42,856 nt of DNA, taken from positions 1 to 42,856 of the IMG/VR virus record IMGVR_UViG_3300027734_000123; one strand, 5' to 3'. A model generated the notes under the pieces. It did not search any database. It was given only the letters and a program-made list of their open reading frames with translations, and was not told where the DNA came from. Every line of letters begins with the position of its first letter. Position 1 is the stretch's first letter. Shown here piece by piece: positions 16,931 to 24,726 of this stretch. The DNA is from a virus. A program made the position numbers and the translations under genes.

Positions 16931-18479
16931 TAAACTCCTCTTTATAAAGGTCTACTAATTTAATATGGTGATCAATTTTTCCCTGCAACATCTTATAAAT
17001 TTTTTGTTCAACGGGGGAGCCTTGTAGGTGAACTACGGTCATCTTGTTTTTTTGTCCCGCTCTATCTACACGAGCGCAACATTGTATGTATGTTTCAACA
17101 GACATTACAGGCGACCAAAACACAACTACGTTAGCTGCGTGGAGGGTAACACCATGTGATGCAGCTTGAGGTTGGATCACTAATACTTGAGGGTCTTTTC
17201 TTTCTTGAAAGTTTTTAAATATCTCTGAACGATTATTCATAGACACATCTCCATGTATAGCCGAGCATGTGATATGGTCTTTGTTTAATTCACCCATAAT
17301 CTTTTCTATGCTATGGCGAAAAGGACAAAAGATTAAAACTTTGTGGCTGGCTTCTTCAATGATTTCTTTGAGGGCAGTCATACGATTAGATATATCAAAC
17401 TCTATAACTTCTGATTTATCTGAATAGATAGCACCTGCACTTACTTGTAATAGTTTAGTGAGCATAACCCCTGCATTGACCACAGTAATTTCTTCACCTG
17501 AAGCTTCCATATACATATCTTTTTTAAGCTTCTTGTAATACTTATCTTGTTGTGGTGTGAGGGGAACTTCACGAGTGGTATAAAGAACGTCAGGTAAATC
17601 TAAACATTCTTCTTTAGTATATCGAATGGCAGGTTGTAATGTTTTAAATACAATATCCTGTGCATTAAATCTAGGCACCCAGGTGAACTGGCTGACTTTC
17701 TGCATAACCATATCCTTAAACGTTCCTGCATATTTAGGTACGGATGCGGGGTTCACAAGTCTAGCCAGTCCATATGCGTCAGCTGGTGATTGAGCAGCGG
17801 GTGTTCCTGTCATAAGCCATAACCATGTCTGAGGTGTTACTACACGATTTAATGACTTCCAGCGACGTGTCGTGACAGTCTTGACATAGTTGGCTTCATC
17901 GACAACTATTAAATCAAAACCGCCAGATTTAATTTCTTTCTCTACAATTTCTATGCCGTCATAATTAATTATAACTACATCGGTATTTTCTGCAAATACT
18001 TTTTTTCTTTTCTCAGCACTACCATGAGCAATACCTACTGATCTATGCATAGCAGTTTTAAAGAAGTCTGCTTGCCATGCAGCTTGCATAATAGATAGTG
18101 GGCATACCACTAACATACGTCTAACTTTACCTTGGTTCATTAGGTAATCAGCCGCCCATATGATAGCCGAGGTTTTACCTGTGCCTGCTTCACTTAAACA
18201 ATAGGCACGTCTATGGGCTGATAGAAACTCAGCCGTTGTTCTTTGATGATCAAAGGGTTTATGAATACCTGGAAAGTTATAGTCACGTGTTATAGGTGAC
18301 GGAGGGTTTTTAACTTTCATGTCTGATAAGGTAAGCACTTCATCTAGTCCCCAATTTACAGCTACTTGGGTGACACCATTATCATATGATTTAAGTACCT
18401 TACTTTTAGGTATCTTATCTAATATTAAATCGGGGCGTTTTGTGTTTACAATCAACGCTTTATCTTTATATACTTCCAA
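16920..18479 (-). CDS. SNF2/DEAD-type superfamily 2 helicase
   Basis: 519 residues. Motif I is SEAGTGKTS (Walker A at 97-103), motif II VVDEANY (D194-N197), motif III LMTGTPA. The C-terminal helicase lobe shows KVLIFCPFRHS, IHGDVS, QPQAASHGVTLHAAN and ARVDRAGQKNKM, the typical end of SNF2-family enzymes. It should use ATP to move along or remodel DNA, for example in replication, repair or recombination. A 145-base leader with unusual inverted repeats separates it from the upstream HNH gene. Start at 18479 is preceded by CACTAGGAGATTGC, a good ribosome site. Confidence 0.88.
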   Translation of the reverse strand: MEVYKDKALIVNTKRPDLILDKIPKSKVLKSYDNGVTQVAVNWGLDEVLTLSDMKVKNPPSPITRDYNFPGIHKPFDHQRTTAEFLSAHRRAYCLSEAGTGKTSAIIWAADYLMNQGKVRRMLVVCPLSIMQAAWQADFFKTAMHRSVGIAHGSAEKRKKVFAENTDVVIINYDGIEIVEKEIKSGGFDLIVVDEANYVKTVTTRRWKSLNRVVTPQTWLWLMTGTPAAQSPADAYGLARLVNPASVPKYAGTFKDMVMQKVSQFTWVPRFNAQDIVFKTLQPAIRYTKEECLDLPDVLYTTREVPLTPQQDKYYKKLKKDMYMEASGEEITVVNAGVMLTKLLQVSAGAIYSDKSEVIEFDISNRMTALKEIIEEASHKVLIFCPFRHSIEKIMGELNKDHITCSAIHGDVSMNNRSEIFKNFQERKDPQVLVIQPQAASHGVTLHAANVVVFWSPVMSVETYIQCCARVDRAGQKNKMTVVHLQGSPVEQKIYKMLQGKIDHHIKLVDLYKEEFNDV

Positions 18480-18624
18480 TGCAATCTCCTAGTGATAAAA
18501 ATAGACGCGCCACCGAGAGAGGTAGTGACGCGCCTACACTGCTAACACACAAAGTTTTTTATTATCATGAGGTCTTTGCTGTTAACTGACGTGGTTTTAC
18601 CGCACTCACGTCTAGCGGGAAAAC
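18480..18624 (-). other. Structured leader between HNH gene and helicase
   Basis: This 145-base gap contains no gene. Two inverted repeats interlock: GACGTG (18588-18593) with CACGTC (18607-18612), and GTTTTACCGC (18594-18603) with GCGGGAAAAC (18615-18624). They cannot form at the same time. Closer to the helicase there is a direct repeat GACGCGCC (18504-18511 and 18527-18534), which is GC-rich against an AT-rich background. It may be an attenuator-like leader or the scar of an inserted HNH gene. Confidence 0.5.
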
Positions 18625-18936
18625 TTATGTCTTGTTTCGTTTACCCTCTTTAGCTTCTTTAAGCTTAATCTTTTTACTAGGAACATTTCTCTTCAACGAA
18701 TGGTCGCTGTTCCTGTCATATGAATCATTTATATTTGCATCTACAACTCGCATATTACTTGGTGTATTCTTACCGCCTTTACTTAAAGGGACGATATGAT
18801 CTACTGCTAATCCATCACCCTTATGTACTTTACCAGCTTTTAGCATCATTCGTCTAGCTTTATTTCTAGCTACCCGTTTAGCTATCTGATCAGGTTGTGC
18901 TTTATATAGGTTTTCTTTCTTGTAATCTCTTGCCAT
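18625..18936 (-). CDS. HNH endonuclease (small, basic)
   Basis: 103 residues from the ATG at 18936, which overlaps the upstream stop as TAATG; a longer frame to 18957 is less likely. The core is a classic HNH: LAVDHIVPLSKGGKNTPSNM (about 43-62), with the D-H of the first motif and the N of the third. The N-terminus and tail are strongly basic (VARNKARRMM, SKKIKLKEAKEGKRNKT). It could be a homing endonuclease or a packaging-type HNH, but it lies far from the terminase, so a homing or general nuclease role is favoured. Confidence 0.8.
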   Translation of the reverse strand: MARDYKKENLYKAQPDQIAKRVARNKARRMMLKAGKVHKGDGLAVDHIVPLSKGGKNTPSNMRVVDANINDSYDRNSDHSLKRNVPSKKIKLKEAKEGKRNKT

Positions 18937-19610
18937 TATTTTCCCCAATGTGAACATGATTGAACAGGGCAGAACTTCCTACATGCGAAGTTAGGGCTTG
19001 CATTGAAAACCCCTGTCTGATGGGCAGTATCTATCCTATGTGTTATTTTACCCCATTCAGCAAACATTTCGTCAACTTTGTCAATACTATAATCTTCCTT
19101 CAATATCTCTTTACTTACCAAAAATACCAATCCAGACTTGACTTTTAACATATCTGGGAAGTGTTTAAATATAGCTACACTAAACAAAGATAGCTGTCTA
19201 GTATCTGCATACTGACTTGACTTGCCTGTTTTATAGTCAATCAAGGTAGCTAACTTAGTTTCGGAGTTAATAACTAATAAGTCAACAACACCACGCCACC
19301 ATACATTCGATGCAAAGAAGTCACAAGGTTCAAGGTCTTTGGTTAAGCCTAACTTATACTCACAATACTTATCCCCTGGAATTGCGATTAACTTATCAAG
19401 GGTTGGCTGAAACATATTAAACTTCTCAGGTAACGGTTTAGCTTTACTTACATATAACTCGCAAGCTTTGTGAACTTCGTTGCCATAAAGAAAATGTTCT
19501 GTGTTCGGGTCTTGCTTAATATCTTTTGCTACATACAGATGATAGTATTGCTTAGGACATTTTTCAAATGTGGTAGCACTTGAATAAGACCACGTTTTAA
19601 ATTCAGCCAT
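18936..19610 (-). CDS. PD-(D/E)XK nuclease, Cas4/RecB-like
   Basis: 224 residues. The N-terminus has YSSATTFEKCPKQYY, the usual opening of the RecB/AddB/Cas4 nuclease family. H47 in YGNEVHKAC, D in WRGVVDLLV (about 112) and DYKTGKSS (about 131-138) give the H...D...D/E-x-K active site. The C-terminus has CRKFCPVQSC; with the cysteine near residue 18 this would make a four-cysteine iron-sulphur cluster as in Cas4. The enzyme probably trims DNA ends in replication or recombination. No CRISPR array or Cas1 is nearby. It is coupled to the HNH gene by TAATG. Confidence 0.82.
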   Translation of the reverse strand: MAEFKTWSYSSATTFEKCPKQYYHLYVAKDIKQDPNTEHFLYGNEVHKACELYVSKAKPLPEKFNMFQPTLDKLIAIPGDKYCEYKLGLTKDLEPCDFFASNVWWRGVVDLLVINSETKLATLIDYKTGKSSQYADTRQLSLFSVAIFKHFPDMLKVKSGLVFLVSKEILKEDYSIDKVDEMFAEWGKITHRIDTAHQTGVFNASPNFACRKFCPVQSCSHWGK

Positions 19611-19612
19611 TG

Positions 19613-19783
19613 TTAGTCTTCTTTCTTTTGGACTTCGCCTGTTGATTTATTAAGTTCATACTCTGCTAAGGGTTCTTTCTTTTTCTTACCAAAAATCAAA
19701 TCCCAATTCTTTTCAAACTGTTCATTGTTTGGTTTTGATTGTAACCAATCGCCTGTTACATCATTACGTGCAGTCTTCTTCAT
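19613..19783 (-). CDS. Small conserved phage protein
   Basis: 56 residues from the ATG at 19783, which overlaps the stop of the preceding oxygenase gene (TAATG); an ATG at 19795 is possible. It starts MKKTARNDVTGDWLQSK and continues NWDLIFGKKKKE. This 'RNDVTGD...NWDLIFG' pattern is one I recall in many unrelated phage genomes as a short protein of unknown function. It is charged, with no membrane segment. Its function is not known. Confidence 0.68.
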   Translation of the reverse strand: MKKTARNDVTGDWLQSKPNNEQFEKNWDLIFGKKKKEPLAEYELNKSTGEVQKKED

Positions 19784-20343
19784 TACCATACCCATGATAC
19801 GAAACTATCTCGTATCCCTTTCGTTACAGGATTAACTTTATGTGGATATAAAAAGTTAGACGGGAATATTAATACATCCCCTTGTTTTAATTTAATTTCC
19901 ATGTCGTCAAACATAATAAATTCCCCACCTTCATAATCGTCATTAAGAAAGCCTACGATAGATAATGTCGGTATGCCTTTCATTTTACCATCAAACATGT
20001 CATGAATATGATCACAATGTTTAGCCATAGTCTTGCCTTCTCTATACCGATTAAATCTTATATGGGTAAAGCCTTGCCACCCATTAAAGTATTCATTCTT
20101 AAAATCAGTAAGTATATATTGACTGATAGCTTCCCATACTTTTTGTGTAAGCTTATCACGTGTTGCTATGTTATCCCACGATACATCAAGTTCTTGATCG
20201 CCACTTTGAGTTACATACTTACCATCAGCATTATAAAAGACATGTTGTTTCCATGTAGCTTCATCTATTTCTTTTCTTACTTGATCGCACAATTCTTTAT
20301 CAAGCCAAGGATATACTTTGATATAGTCTGTAAGTTTATCCAT
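19783..20343 (-). CDS. 2-oxoglutarate/Fe(II) oxygenase, prolyl-4-hydroxylase type
   Basis: 186 residues. The metal and cosubstrate residues can be placed: H109-x-D111 in AKHCDHIHD, H168 in FLYPHKV, and R178 in TKGIRDS. Family strands such as LSIVGFLNDDYEGGEFIMF and the end RDSFVSWVW fit the phage and bacterial P4H-like group. Such enzymes hydroxylate a protein side chain, a nucleic acid or a small molecule using oxygen and 2-oxoglutarate; the substrate is unknown. It is the last of three consecutive oxygenase-like genes, each overlapping the next by about 8 bases. Confidence 0.85.
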   Translation of the reverse strand: MDKLTDYIKVYPWLDKELCDQVRKEIDEATWKQHVFYNADGKYVTQSGDQELDVSWDNIATRDKLTQKVWEAISQYILTDFKNEYFNGWQGFTHIRFNRYREGKTMAKHCDHIHDMFDGKMKGIPTLSIVGFLNDDYEGGEFIMFDDMEIKLKQGDVLIFPSNFLYPHKVNPVTKGIRDSFVSWVW

Positions 20344-20953
20344 TCTTAAACTCCGTCAATGATCGGTTATCACCAAGTGTTCCTTTAATGAATGAATTAA
20401 ATGCAAGGCTAACTCTTACATCATCTACTACTACATCTTCTACATGATGCGTTAAGCTTGAAGGAAACATAACTATGCCCCCTGTCTTAACATTGAACCA
20501 CCACGAGTCAGAGTTGTATACGTCAAAGGTATCACTAACTAATTGTAATTGTTTATAACCTGCTCTATGAAAGGTAATCTTATCTTTGGTAGAGTCAGTA
20601 GATATATAAAGCACACCTGATATAAAACTATTAGGATGTTCGTGCTTATGATGAAACTCACCCTTCTTAGTCCAATTAAGCCATGACTGCGTAACAAAAG
20701 CTTCAGCAGGAACCTTAGGTTTGTATACACGTTTGACATATTCATTAAGTTGTTCAGTAACAAACTTATTTAAGTCTGCCATCTCAGGCTCGTTAAGTAT
20801 ATAGTTGTTGTTAGATGTTACGTTACCTACGTTACGATTGGTAGATGTTGAGTGGCTTTCTATGTATGCAAGTTCTTCTTTAGTAAAGTCTCTGCCAATG
20901 CTATTAAACATGACAGGGGTAGGAAATAATAATTCAAAGTTTGGTTCATTCAT
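20336..20953 (-). CDS. 2-oxoglutarate/Fe(II) oxygenase-like protein (Oxy_5 type)
   Basis: 205 residues. The pattern TQSWLNWTKKGEFHHKHEHPNS (about 88-109) is the opening of the 2OG-FeII_Oxy_5 group. The second metal His and the cosubstrate Arg are in MFPSSLTHHVED (H169/H170) and DDVRVSLAFN (R180). The first motif has His-rich HKHEH rather than a plain HxD, as is common in this group. It lies between two other oxygenase-like genes. It differs from its neighbours in sequence, so this is not a recent tandem duplication. Substrate not known. Confidence 0.8.
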   Translation of the reverse strand: MNEPNFELLFPTPVMFNSIGRDFTKEELAYIESHSTSTNRNVGNVTSNNNYILNEPEMADLNKFVTEQLNEYVKRVYKPKVPAEAFVTQSWLNWTKKGEFHHKHEHPNSFISGVLYISTDSTKDKITFHRAGYKQLQLVSDTFDVYNSDSWWFNVKTGGIVMFPSSLTHHVEDVVVDDVRVSLAFNSFIKGTLGDNRSLTEFKNG

Positions 20954-21437
20954 AATTAGTCTGTATGTCCTTTAATAAGTCATTGAAGCTTAACTCATCT
21001 TTATCTTTAGCAAATTCAACACTTAATAAATATCTAGTAGCTTCAAAGTTATATACCGTATGAGGTGACTGAGTATTAAATAAATAGTATGTGTTAGGTT
21101 TATATTTTAACTCTTCTATTTTAAATACTAATTGACTTGGGTCAACTCCGAACGCACAAAAACTTCTAGTGTTAGGGGTCAATAACATATTAATACCTAC
21201 GCCACGTCTTGTATCTGTATGCCAATTGTAGCAAGTGTAGGGGTCTAGCTTTAATACACCTACTATAAAGTCATAACGTTGTGATAACCACACAAAGAAG
21301 TTATCTTTTAAAACTATATCAGCAGGTAACGGTTTAGCCTCAAAATTATAGTAAGGCATCCATTCTGTAGGAGATATAGCAAAGTCAAACACTTCATTTT
21401 TAATAGTCGATTTAGTATTGACTTCGTAATAGTTCAT
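20946..21437 (-). CDS. 2-oxoglutarate/Fe(II) oxygenase-like protein (aspartyl-hydroxylase type)
   Basis: 163 residues. It carries NWHTDTRRGVGINMLL, giving H73-x-D75, then FNTQSPHTVYNFEATRYLLSVEF with H126 and R135. This HxD...H...R order on a double-stranded beta-helix resembles aspartyl/asparaginyl hydroxylase-type enzymes. It is the first of the three oxygenases after the DNA polymerase and shares a base with the polymerase stop. Which molecule it modifies is unknown; a role on phage DNA, on host proteins or on a metabolite are all open. Confidence 0.7.
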   Translation of the reverse strand: MNYYEVNTKSTIKNEVFDFAISPTEWMPYYNFEAKPLPADIVLKDNFFVWLSQRYDFIVGVLKLDPYTCYNWHTDTRRGVGINMLLTPNTRSFCAFGVDPSQLVFKIEELKYKPNTYYLFNTQSPHTVYNFEATRYLLSVEFAKDKDELSFNDLLKDIQTNYE

Positions 21438-23263
21438 TACTTAGCATCCATATAGTTATCACCTACACCTAATTCACAACCTAGTGGTAAGTCACTACAC
21501 CAATAAGGTGCGGTAGTCATACACTTCTCAACATATGCTTTACAGTCATCTACTTCTTCATCTTTACATAGCATGACTAATTCATCATGGACTGTCATAA
21601 CGACAGGATACCTTTTCGCTACTTGTATTAACTGTTCTGCAATTATATCACGCGCCAACGACTGTATGCAACGTTGAAAGGTTTTAGATGGGTGTATATA
21701 TTCGGGGATTAAGGTTCTTCCCATTAACTTGTCATATACCCATGACTCTCCTGTATCTGTCTTTAGTTTACGAAGATTAGGTAAGCCTAACAACATACCA
21801 TTAGGTTTCATCATGCCTTCATAAGGGACACTCGATATAATCCCACCACTACCCATTGTATAATGTTGCCCTGCACGAACCGACTCTAACATCGTACCTG
21901 CATCTTGCCACGCCTCAACCAACTCGGGATTAGCTTTGCGATACGCATACACAATGTTCTTAACTTCTTGTAGGTCTTTCTCTACACCGCCTTGTTTTAG
22001 AATAGAGTGCATCTTAGCCGCACCTACACCATAGATACCCGATAAGTTTACTACCTTAAAGATAAACCTAAGGTCTTTGTTAACTTCGTTGTAGGGTGTT
22101 CCTGTTATGTCTGCGGCTGATTGTTTATACAAGTCAATACCATCTTTAATCTGTTGTATCTTACTATGTGATTGAGCAAACCAATAGGCTAACCTTAACT
22201 CAATATTACTTAGATCAGATGCTACTAACTTATAACCTTTAGGCGCACACATAGCTCGTCTTAGCTCTGATGTTCTTGGTAAGTTCTGTAAGTTAATACC
22301 ATCGACACCACTCCATCGATGTGATACCACAGCACCCGCATACTTTAACGGGACAGGTAGTTTACCCCTGTTGGCTATTTGAATAAAGTTTTCTGTGCGC
22401 GTCTCTTCAATTGTCGACTTGTTACCGATACGAGCAGCAGCCAAAGCTTGAACGTATGGATTTTCATGCTCAAGTAAAGCTTTAAATTCTTCATCAGTCT
22501 TAGCGAACGCATAGGTTTCCTTTCCTGTTGTCTGACTTATTTTCATGGGGGGTGTAACACCTTGTTCAATAAGTAACTCAGCAAACTTAGGGTTACTCAT
22601 GAGTAGTTCTTTATCTACGGCTACTGATGTTAGTAGTTTTTCTTTAGCTTCTTTAACTTTGTGAAGGTGACGTAGTAGTAAACCTTTATTAAGTTCTATC
22701 TTAGGTTCTGTAAACATACGGATAGTTAAATCAATAAGCTTCATCTCAGGTGCAGTGAATCTATCTTTTAACTCGGTGAATAATTCATAGGTGAGTTCTA
22801 CGTCATTGATACAATAACTACCATACTTAGCTAAGTCATTATGGGTAAAGTCTAATCGCTTCTTACCTAAAGCATCTAATACTTCTGTGCCTTTCTCACC
22901 TAACTCATATAACTTAGATAGGTTAGCTAAAGATACTGACTCAGTTAAGCCATGTAAAATTTGAGCCATACTCATGGTATCGAATAAACCTAGTGGGTGT
23001 ATATCAAATATCCATGACAGGATAGACGCATCAAACCTCATGTTATGTCCTAACACAAAGTGTTCATGCATATTGTATGAGTCTAGGAAAGCTTTGGTCT
23101 CAGCATGTGTTCCTGTAAACCATTTAGTAATACCTTTATCCTTAACAGCTACACCTATAACTTCAAACTTCTCATCACGTATATACTGCTCCGTAGTAAA
23201 CTTCTTTAACCCATACTCTTTATCGTAATAGGTTTCGAAGTCAATCGTTATTAGATTAGGCAT
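21437..23263 (-). CDS. polA: DNA polymerase, family A, with 3'-5' exonuclease
   Basis: 608 residues. The exonuclease domain has IDFETY (D8, E10), a GHNMRFDAS motif and YCINDVELTYEL (D154). The polymerase has motif A VASDLSNIELR (D350, E355), the O-helix R399-xxx-K403-xxx-L407-xxx-Y411, and motif C VMTVHDELV (H559, D560, E561). It lacks the 5'-3' exonuclease domain, as is usual for phage enzymes. L407 is at the position of E. coli Pol I Phe762; leucine here is a known variant in environmental phages. It is the replicative polymerase. The start is at the end of a small overlapping gene. Confidence 0.93.
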   Translation of the reverse strand: MPNLITIDFETYYDKEYGLKKFTTEQYIRDEKFEVIGVAVKDKGITKWFTGTHAETKAFLDSYNMHEHFVLGHNMRFDASILSWIFDIHPLGLFDTMSMAQILHGLTESVSLANLSKLYELGEKGTEVLDALGKKRLDFTHNDLAKYGSYCINDVELTYELFTELKDRFTAPEMKLIDLTIRMFTEPKIELNKGLLLRHLHKVKEAKEKLLTSVAVDKELLMSNPKFAELLIEQGVTPPMKISQTTGKETYAFAKTDEEFKALLEHENPYVQALAAARIGNKSTIEETRTENFIQIANRGKLPVPLKYAGAVVSHRWSGVDGINLQNLPRTSELRRAMCAPKGYKLVASDLSNIELRLAYWFAQSHSKIQQIKDGIDLYKQSAADITGTPYNEVNKDLRFIFKVVNLSGIYGVGAAKMHSILKQGGVEKDLQEVKNIVYAYRKANPELVEAWQDAGTMLESVRAGQHYTMGSGGIISSVPYEGMMKPNGMLLGLPNLRKLKTDTGESWVYDKLMGRTLIPEYIHPSKTFQRCIQSLARDIIAEQLIQVAKRYPVVMTVHDELVMLCKDEEVDDCKAYVEKCMTTAPYWCSDLPLGCELGVGDNYMDAK

Positions 23264-23457
23264 TACTTACCCCTAACGCGGGCTTTGACTGCATGCTCAT
23301 AGATAGCAGCGATGTCAATAATTTCCTCTGACTTTAATCCTTTAGGTCTGATTTTAATAACACCATGATGAATGGTGACGATTAGATTACGTTCGCCACG
23401 ATCAAAAGTCGTAGCAGATGTTTCCCTAGTAGTAGGTTTAATTGATCTTGTAGCCAT
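23263..23457 (-). CDS. Small hypothetical protein before DNA polymerase
   Basis: 64 residues from the ATG at 23457, chosen because AAAGGAGAG lies directly upstream; a longer frame to 23511 would bury that site. It begins MATRSIKPTTRETSA, a basic Thr-rich start, and then has a beta-like segment, NLIVTIHHGVIKIRPKG, followed by a helix. Its stop shares a base with the polymerase start (translational coupling). The compact beta/alpha pattern could bind nucleic acid, but I do not recognise it. Confidence 0.65.
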   Translation of the reverse strand: MATRSIKPTTRETSATTFDRGERNLIVTIHHGVIKIRPKGLKSEEIIDIAAIYEHAVKARVRGK

Positions 23458-23468
23458 TTCTCTCTCCT

Positions 23469-23666
23469 TTATTTGCGTCTGTTGACGTGATAGTCCCAAT
23501 CTTCGGCGCAATCTTTATCGCACCATCGTCTTGAGTCATTAAGTTTCGTGCCACAATTTAAGCAGTGACCTGTCCCTTGTAAATACTTAATACCATCCAT
23601 TTCTTTACGGCGAATGGCATCTTCAAGTTCTAATCTATCTTGCGTTTTATCTGCATCATCTGACAT
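23469..23666 (-). CDS. Small zinc-finger protein
   Basis: 65 residues. A charged N-terminal helix (about 1-28) is followed by a four-cysteine zinc-binding pattern: GHCLNCG, then RRWCDKDCAEDW (about 34-55). This is the layout of small phage zinc-ribbon proteins, which may bind DNA or a host protein. The gene overlaps a 49-residue membrane ORF upstream by 11 bases. Confidence 0.72.
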   Translation of the reverse strand: MSDDADKTQDRLELEDAIRRKEMDGIKYLQGTGHCLNCGTKLNDSRRWCDKDCAEDWDYHVNRRK

Positions 23667-23805
23667 GTTTTAGCTTTTGCAATACCAATCTAATTATTAA
23701 TAGGTCAATGACTAAAGAAAAATGATAGGGTTCATCATCTTCTAAGTATCTAAGTTCTAAGCCTATCATAACTCCTGATATTAACGCAAGCTGAAATATC
23801 CACAT
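23656..23805 (-). CDS. Short membrane-protein ORF (49 aa)
   Basis: It starts with an ATG that overlaps the preceding stop as TAATG and ends inside the next gene by 11 bases, the same coupling used by neighbouring genes. The translation begins MWIFQLALISGVMIGLEL and continues through a charged turn to a second hydrophobic segment, LVIDLLIIRLVLQ. This suggests one or two membrane helices. It fills a gap that would otherwise be non-coding. Function unknown. Confidence 0.55.
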   Translation of the reverse strand: MWIFQLALISGVMIGLELRYLEDDEPYHFSLVIDLLIIRLVLQKLKHVR

Positions 23806-24041
23806 TATTTAGAATTCACAGTTTGTTTCTCTACAAATGTTACTAACTCATTAACATACCATTGAGCTTTTTTCAAGTCCATAAGTGTTGACTCTTTTAA
23901 TCCTGCCCTTGACAAATACTTAATAGCAGTTAAGCGTAAGTGTCCAGCAAACTCTTCGGGTGTTGACTTAGCCTCCATGTAATCTATTGTTTCGATACCT
24001 CCATGTGTATAATGAGGTGGGTTATTAACCATATCTTTCAT
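23805..24041 (-). CDS. DUF3310 (SaV-like) protein
   Basis: 78 residues from the ATG at 24041, chosen because a strong ribosome site (CAGGAGAAAAC) precedes it and the domain begins right after it. A longer frame reaches 24122, overlapping the upstream nuclease gene, and could be a second start. The body reads VNNPPHYTHGGIETIDYM, then KYLSRAGLKES and DLKKAQWYV, the standard DUF3310 pattern seen in many phages near replication genes. Members are sometimes labelled nucleotide kinases, but no P-loop is present. Function unknown. Confidence 0.8.
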   Translation of the reverse strand: MKDMVNNPPHYTHGGIETIDYMEAKSTPEEFAGHLRLTAIKYLSRAGLKESTLMDLKKAQWYVNELVTFVEKQTVNSK

Positions 24042-24112
24042 GTTTTCTCCTGCTCCTGTGAATTTAACTGCACTTGAACCTGTATAGTTGTTTAAGATAG
24101 TTTTCATTCTTG

Positions 24113-24421
24113 TCATTTCCATTTCCCCATTTCATCTAAAAAGTTTTGAAAGGCTAGTAGGTTATCTTCATTAACTACCATAGCTATACCTTCATTATCT
24201 TGTATGTGTTGTAGGTTTTTTTCTTGTAGTACGCTAGGTTTATTTTTCCCTGCTTTACATTCAATACCCATGAATGAGCCTTTGTAACATGCCACAATAT
24301 CAGGCACACCAATACTCATGTAGCCACTTGCTACGGGATAGAAGTGATATGCCCCCCTATCCTTTAGCATCTTAACTACTTGTTGTTTAACCCACTTTTC
24401 TTTTACAGGTTCTTTTTTCAT
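24113..24421 (-). CDS. VRR-NUC domain nuclease
   Basis: 102 residues, ATGA-linked to the upstream gene. It has the short VRR-NUC fold: N-terminal helix (WVKQQVVKMLKDRG), then GVPDIVACYKG with the catalytic Asp, then MGIECKAGKNKPSVLQ with the E-x-K pair. In the family these are Holliday-junction or flap-type nucleases, and stand-alone phage versions accompany helicases. Together with the SNF2 helicase and Cas4-like nuclease it gives the phage a DNA-end and junction processing set. Confidence 0.85.
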   Translation of the reverse strand: MKKEPVKEKWVKQQVVKMLKDRGAYHFYPVASGYMSIGVPDIVACYKGSFMGIECKAGKNKPSVLQEKNLQHIQDNEGIAMVVNEDNLLAFQNFLDEMGKWK

Positions 24422-24726
24422 TTAGGCATTTCCATAAACTTTTGCATAGCATTAAGTCTCTTGTTATGAAACTCTCTATTCTTTTGTTCAAACAATCTAA
24501 AGTCCATCTTAGTATTCATAAGAGCCTGTATATTCTGCATAGCTACTTTATATTCAAGATAAACTTCGTCTGTATCGTTCTCTGCAATCACATAGAATTG
24601 ACCATCTCTAATGCCAACGTTCTTAATATACTTACCTACATCTACAAGTTTAAGGATAGCCATCTTCTCCTTATCTTCTATTGATATGTCGGGTGAGTCT
24701 TCATGCATCGCATGATATACTTTCAT
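24418..24726 (-). CDS. Hypothetical protein
   Basis: 102 residues, overlapping both neighbours by 4 bases. It has a central beta-like part (VGIRDGQFYVIAEND) and a long C-terminal helix (QALMNTKMDFRLFEQKNREF) likely to form a coiled coil. It has no cysteines or membrane segment. It lies between DUF3150 and the VRR-NUC gene, within the same translationally coupled chain. Not recognised. Confidence 0.62.
   Translation of the reverse strand: MKVYHAMHEDSPDISIEDKEKMAILKLVDVGKYIKNVGIRDGQFYVIAENDTDEVYLEYKVAMQNIQALMNTKMDFRLFEQKNREFHNKRLNAMQKFMEMPK

Noticed and set aside
18936-19610. Cas4-like gene as part of a CRISPR system
   Set aside because: No array, Cas1 or Cas2 is nearby. Stand-alone Cas4/RecB-like nucleases are common in phage replication operons.
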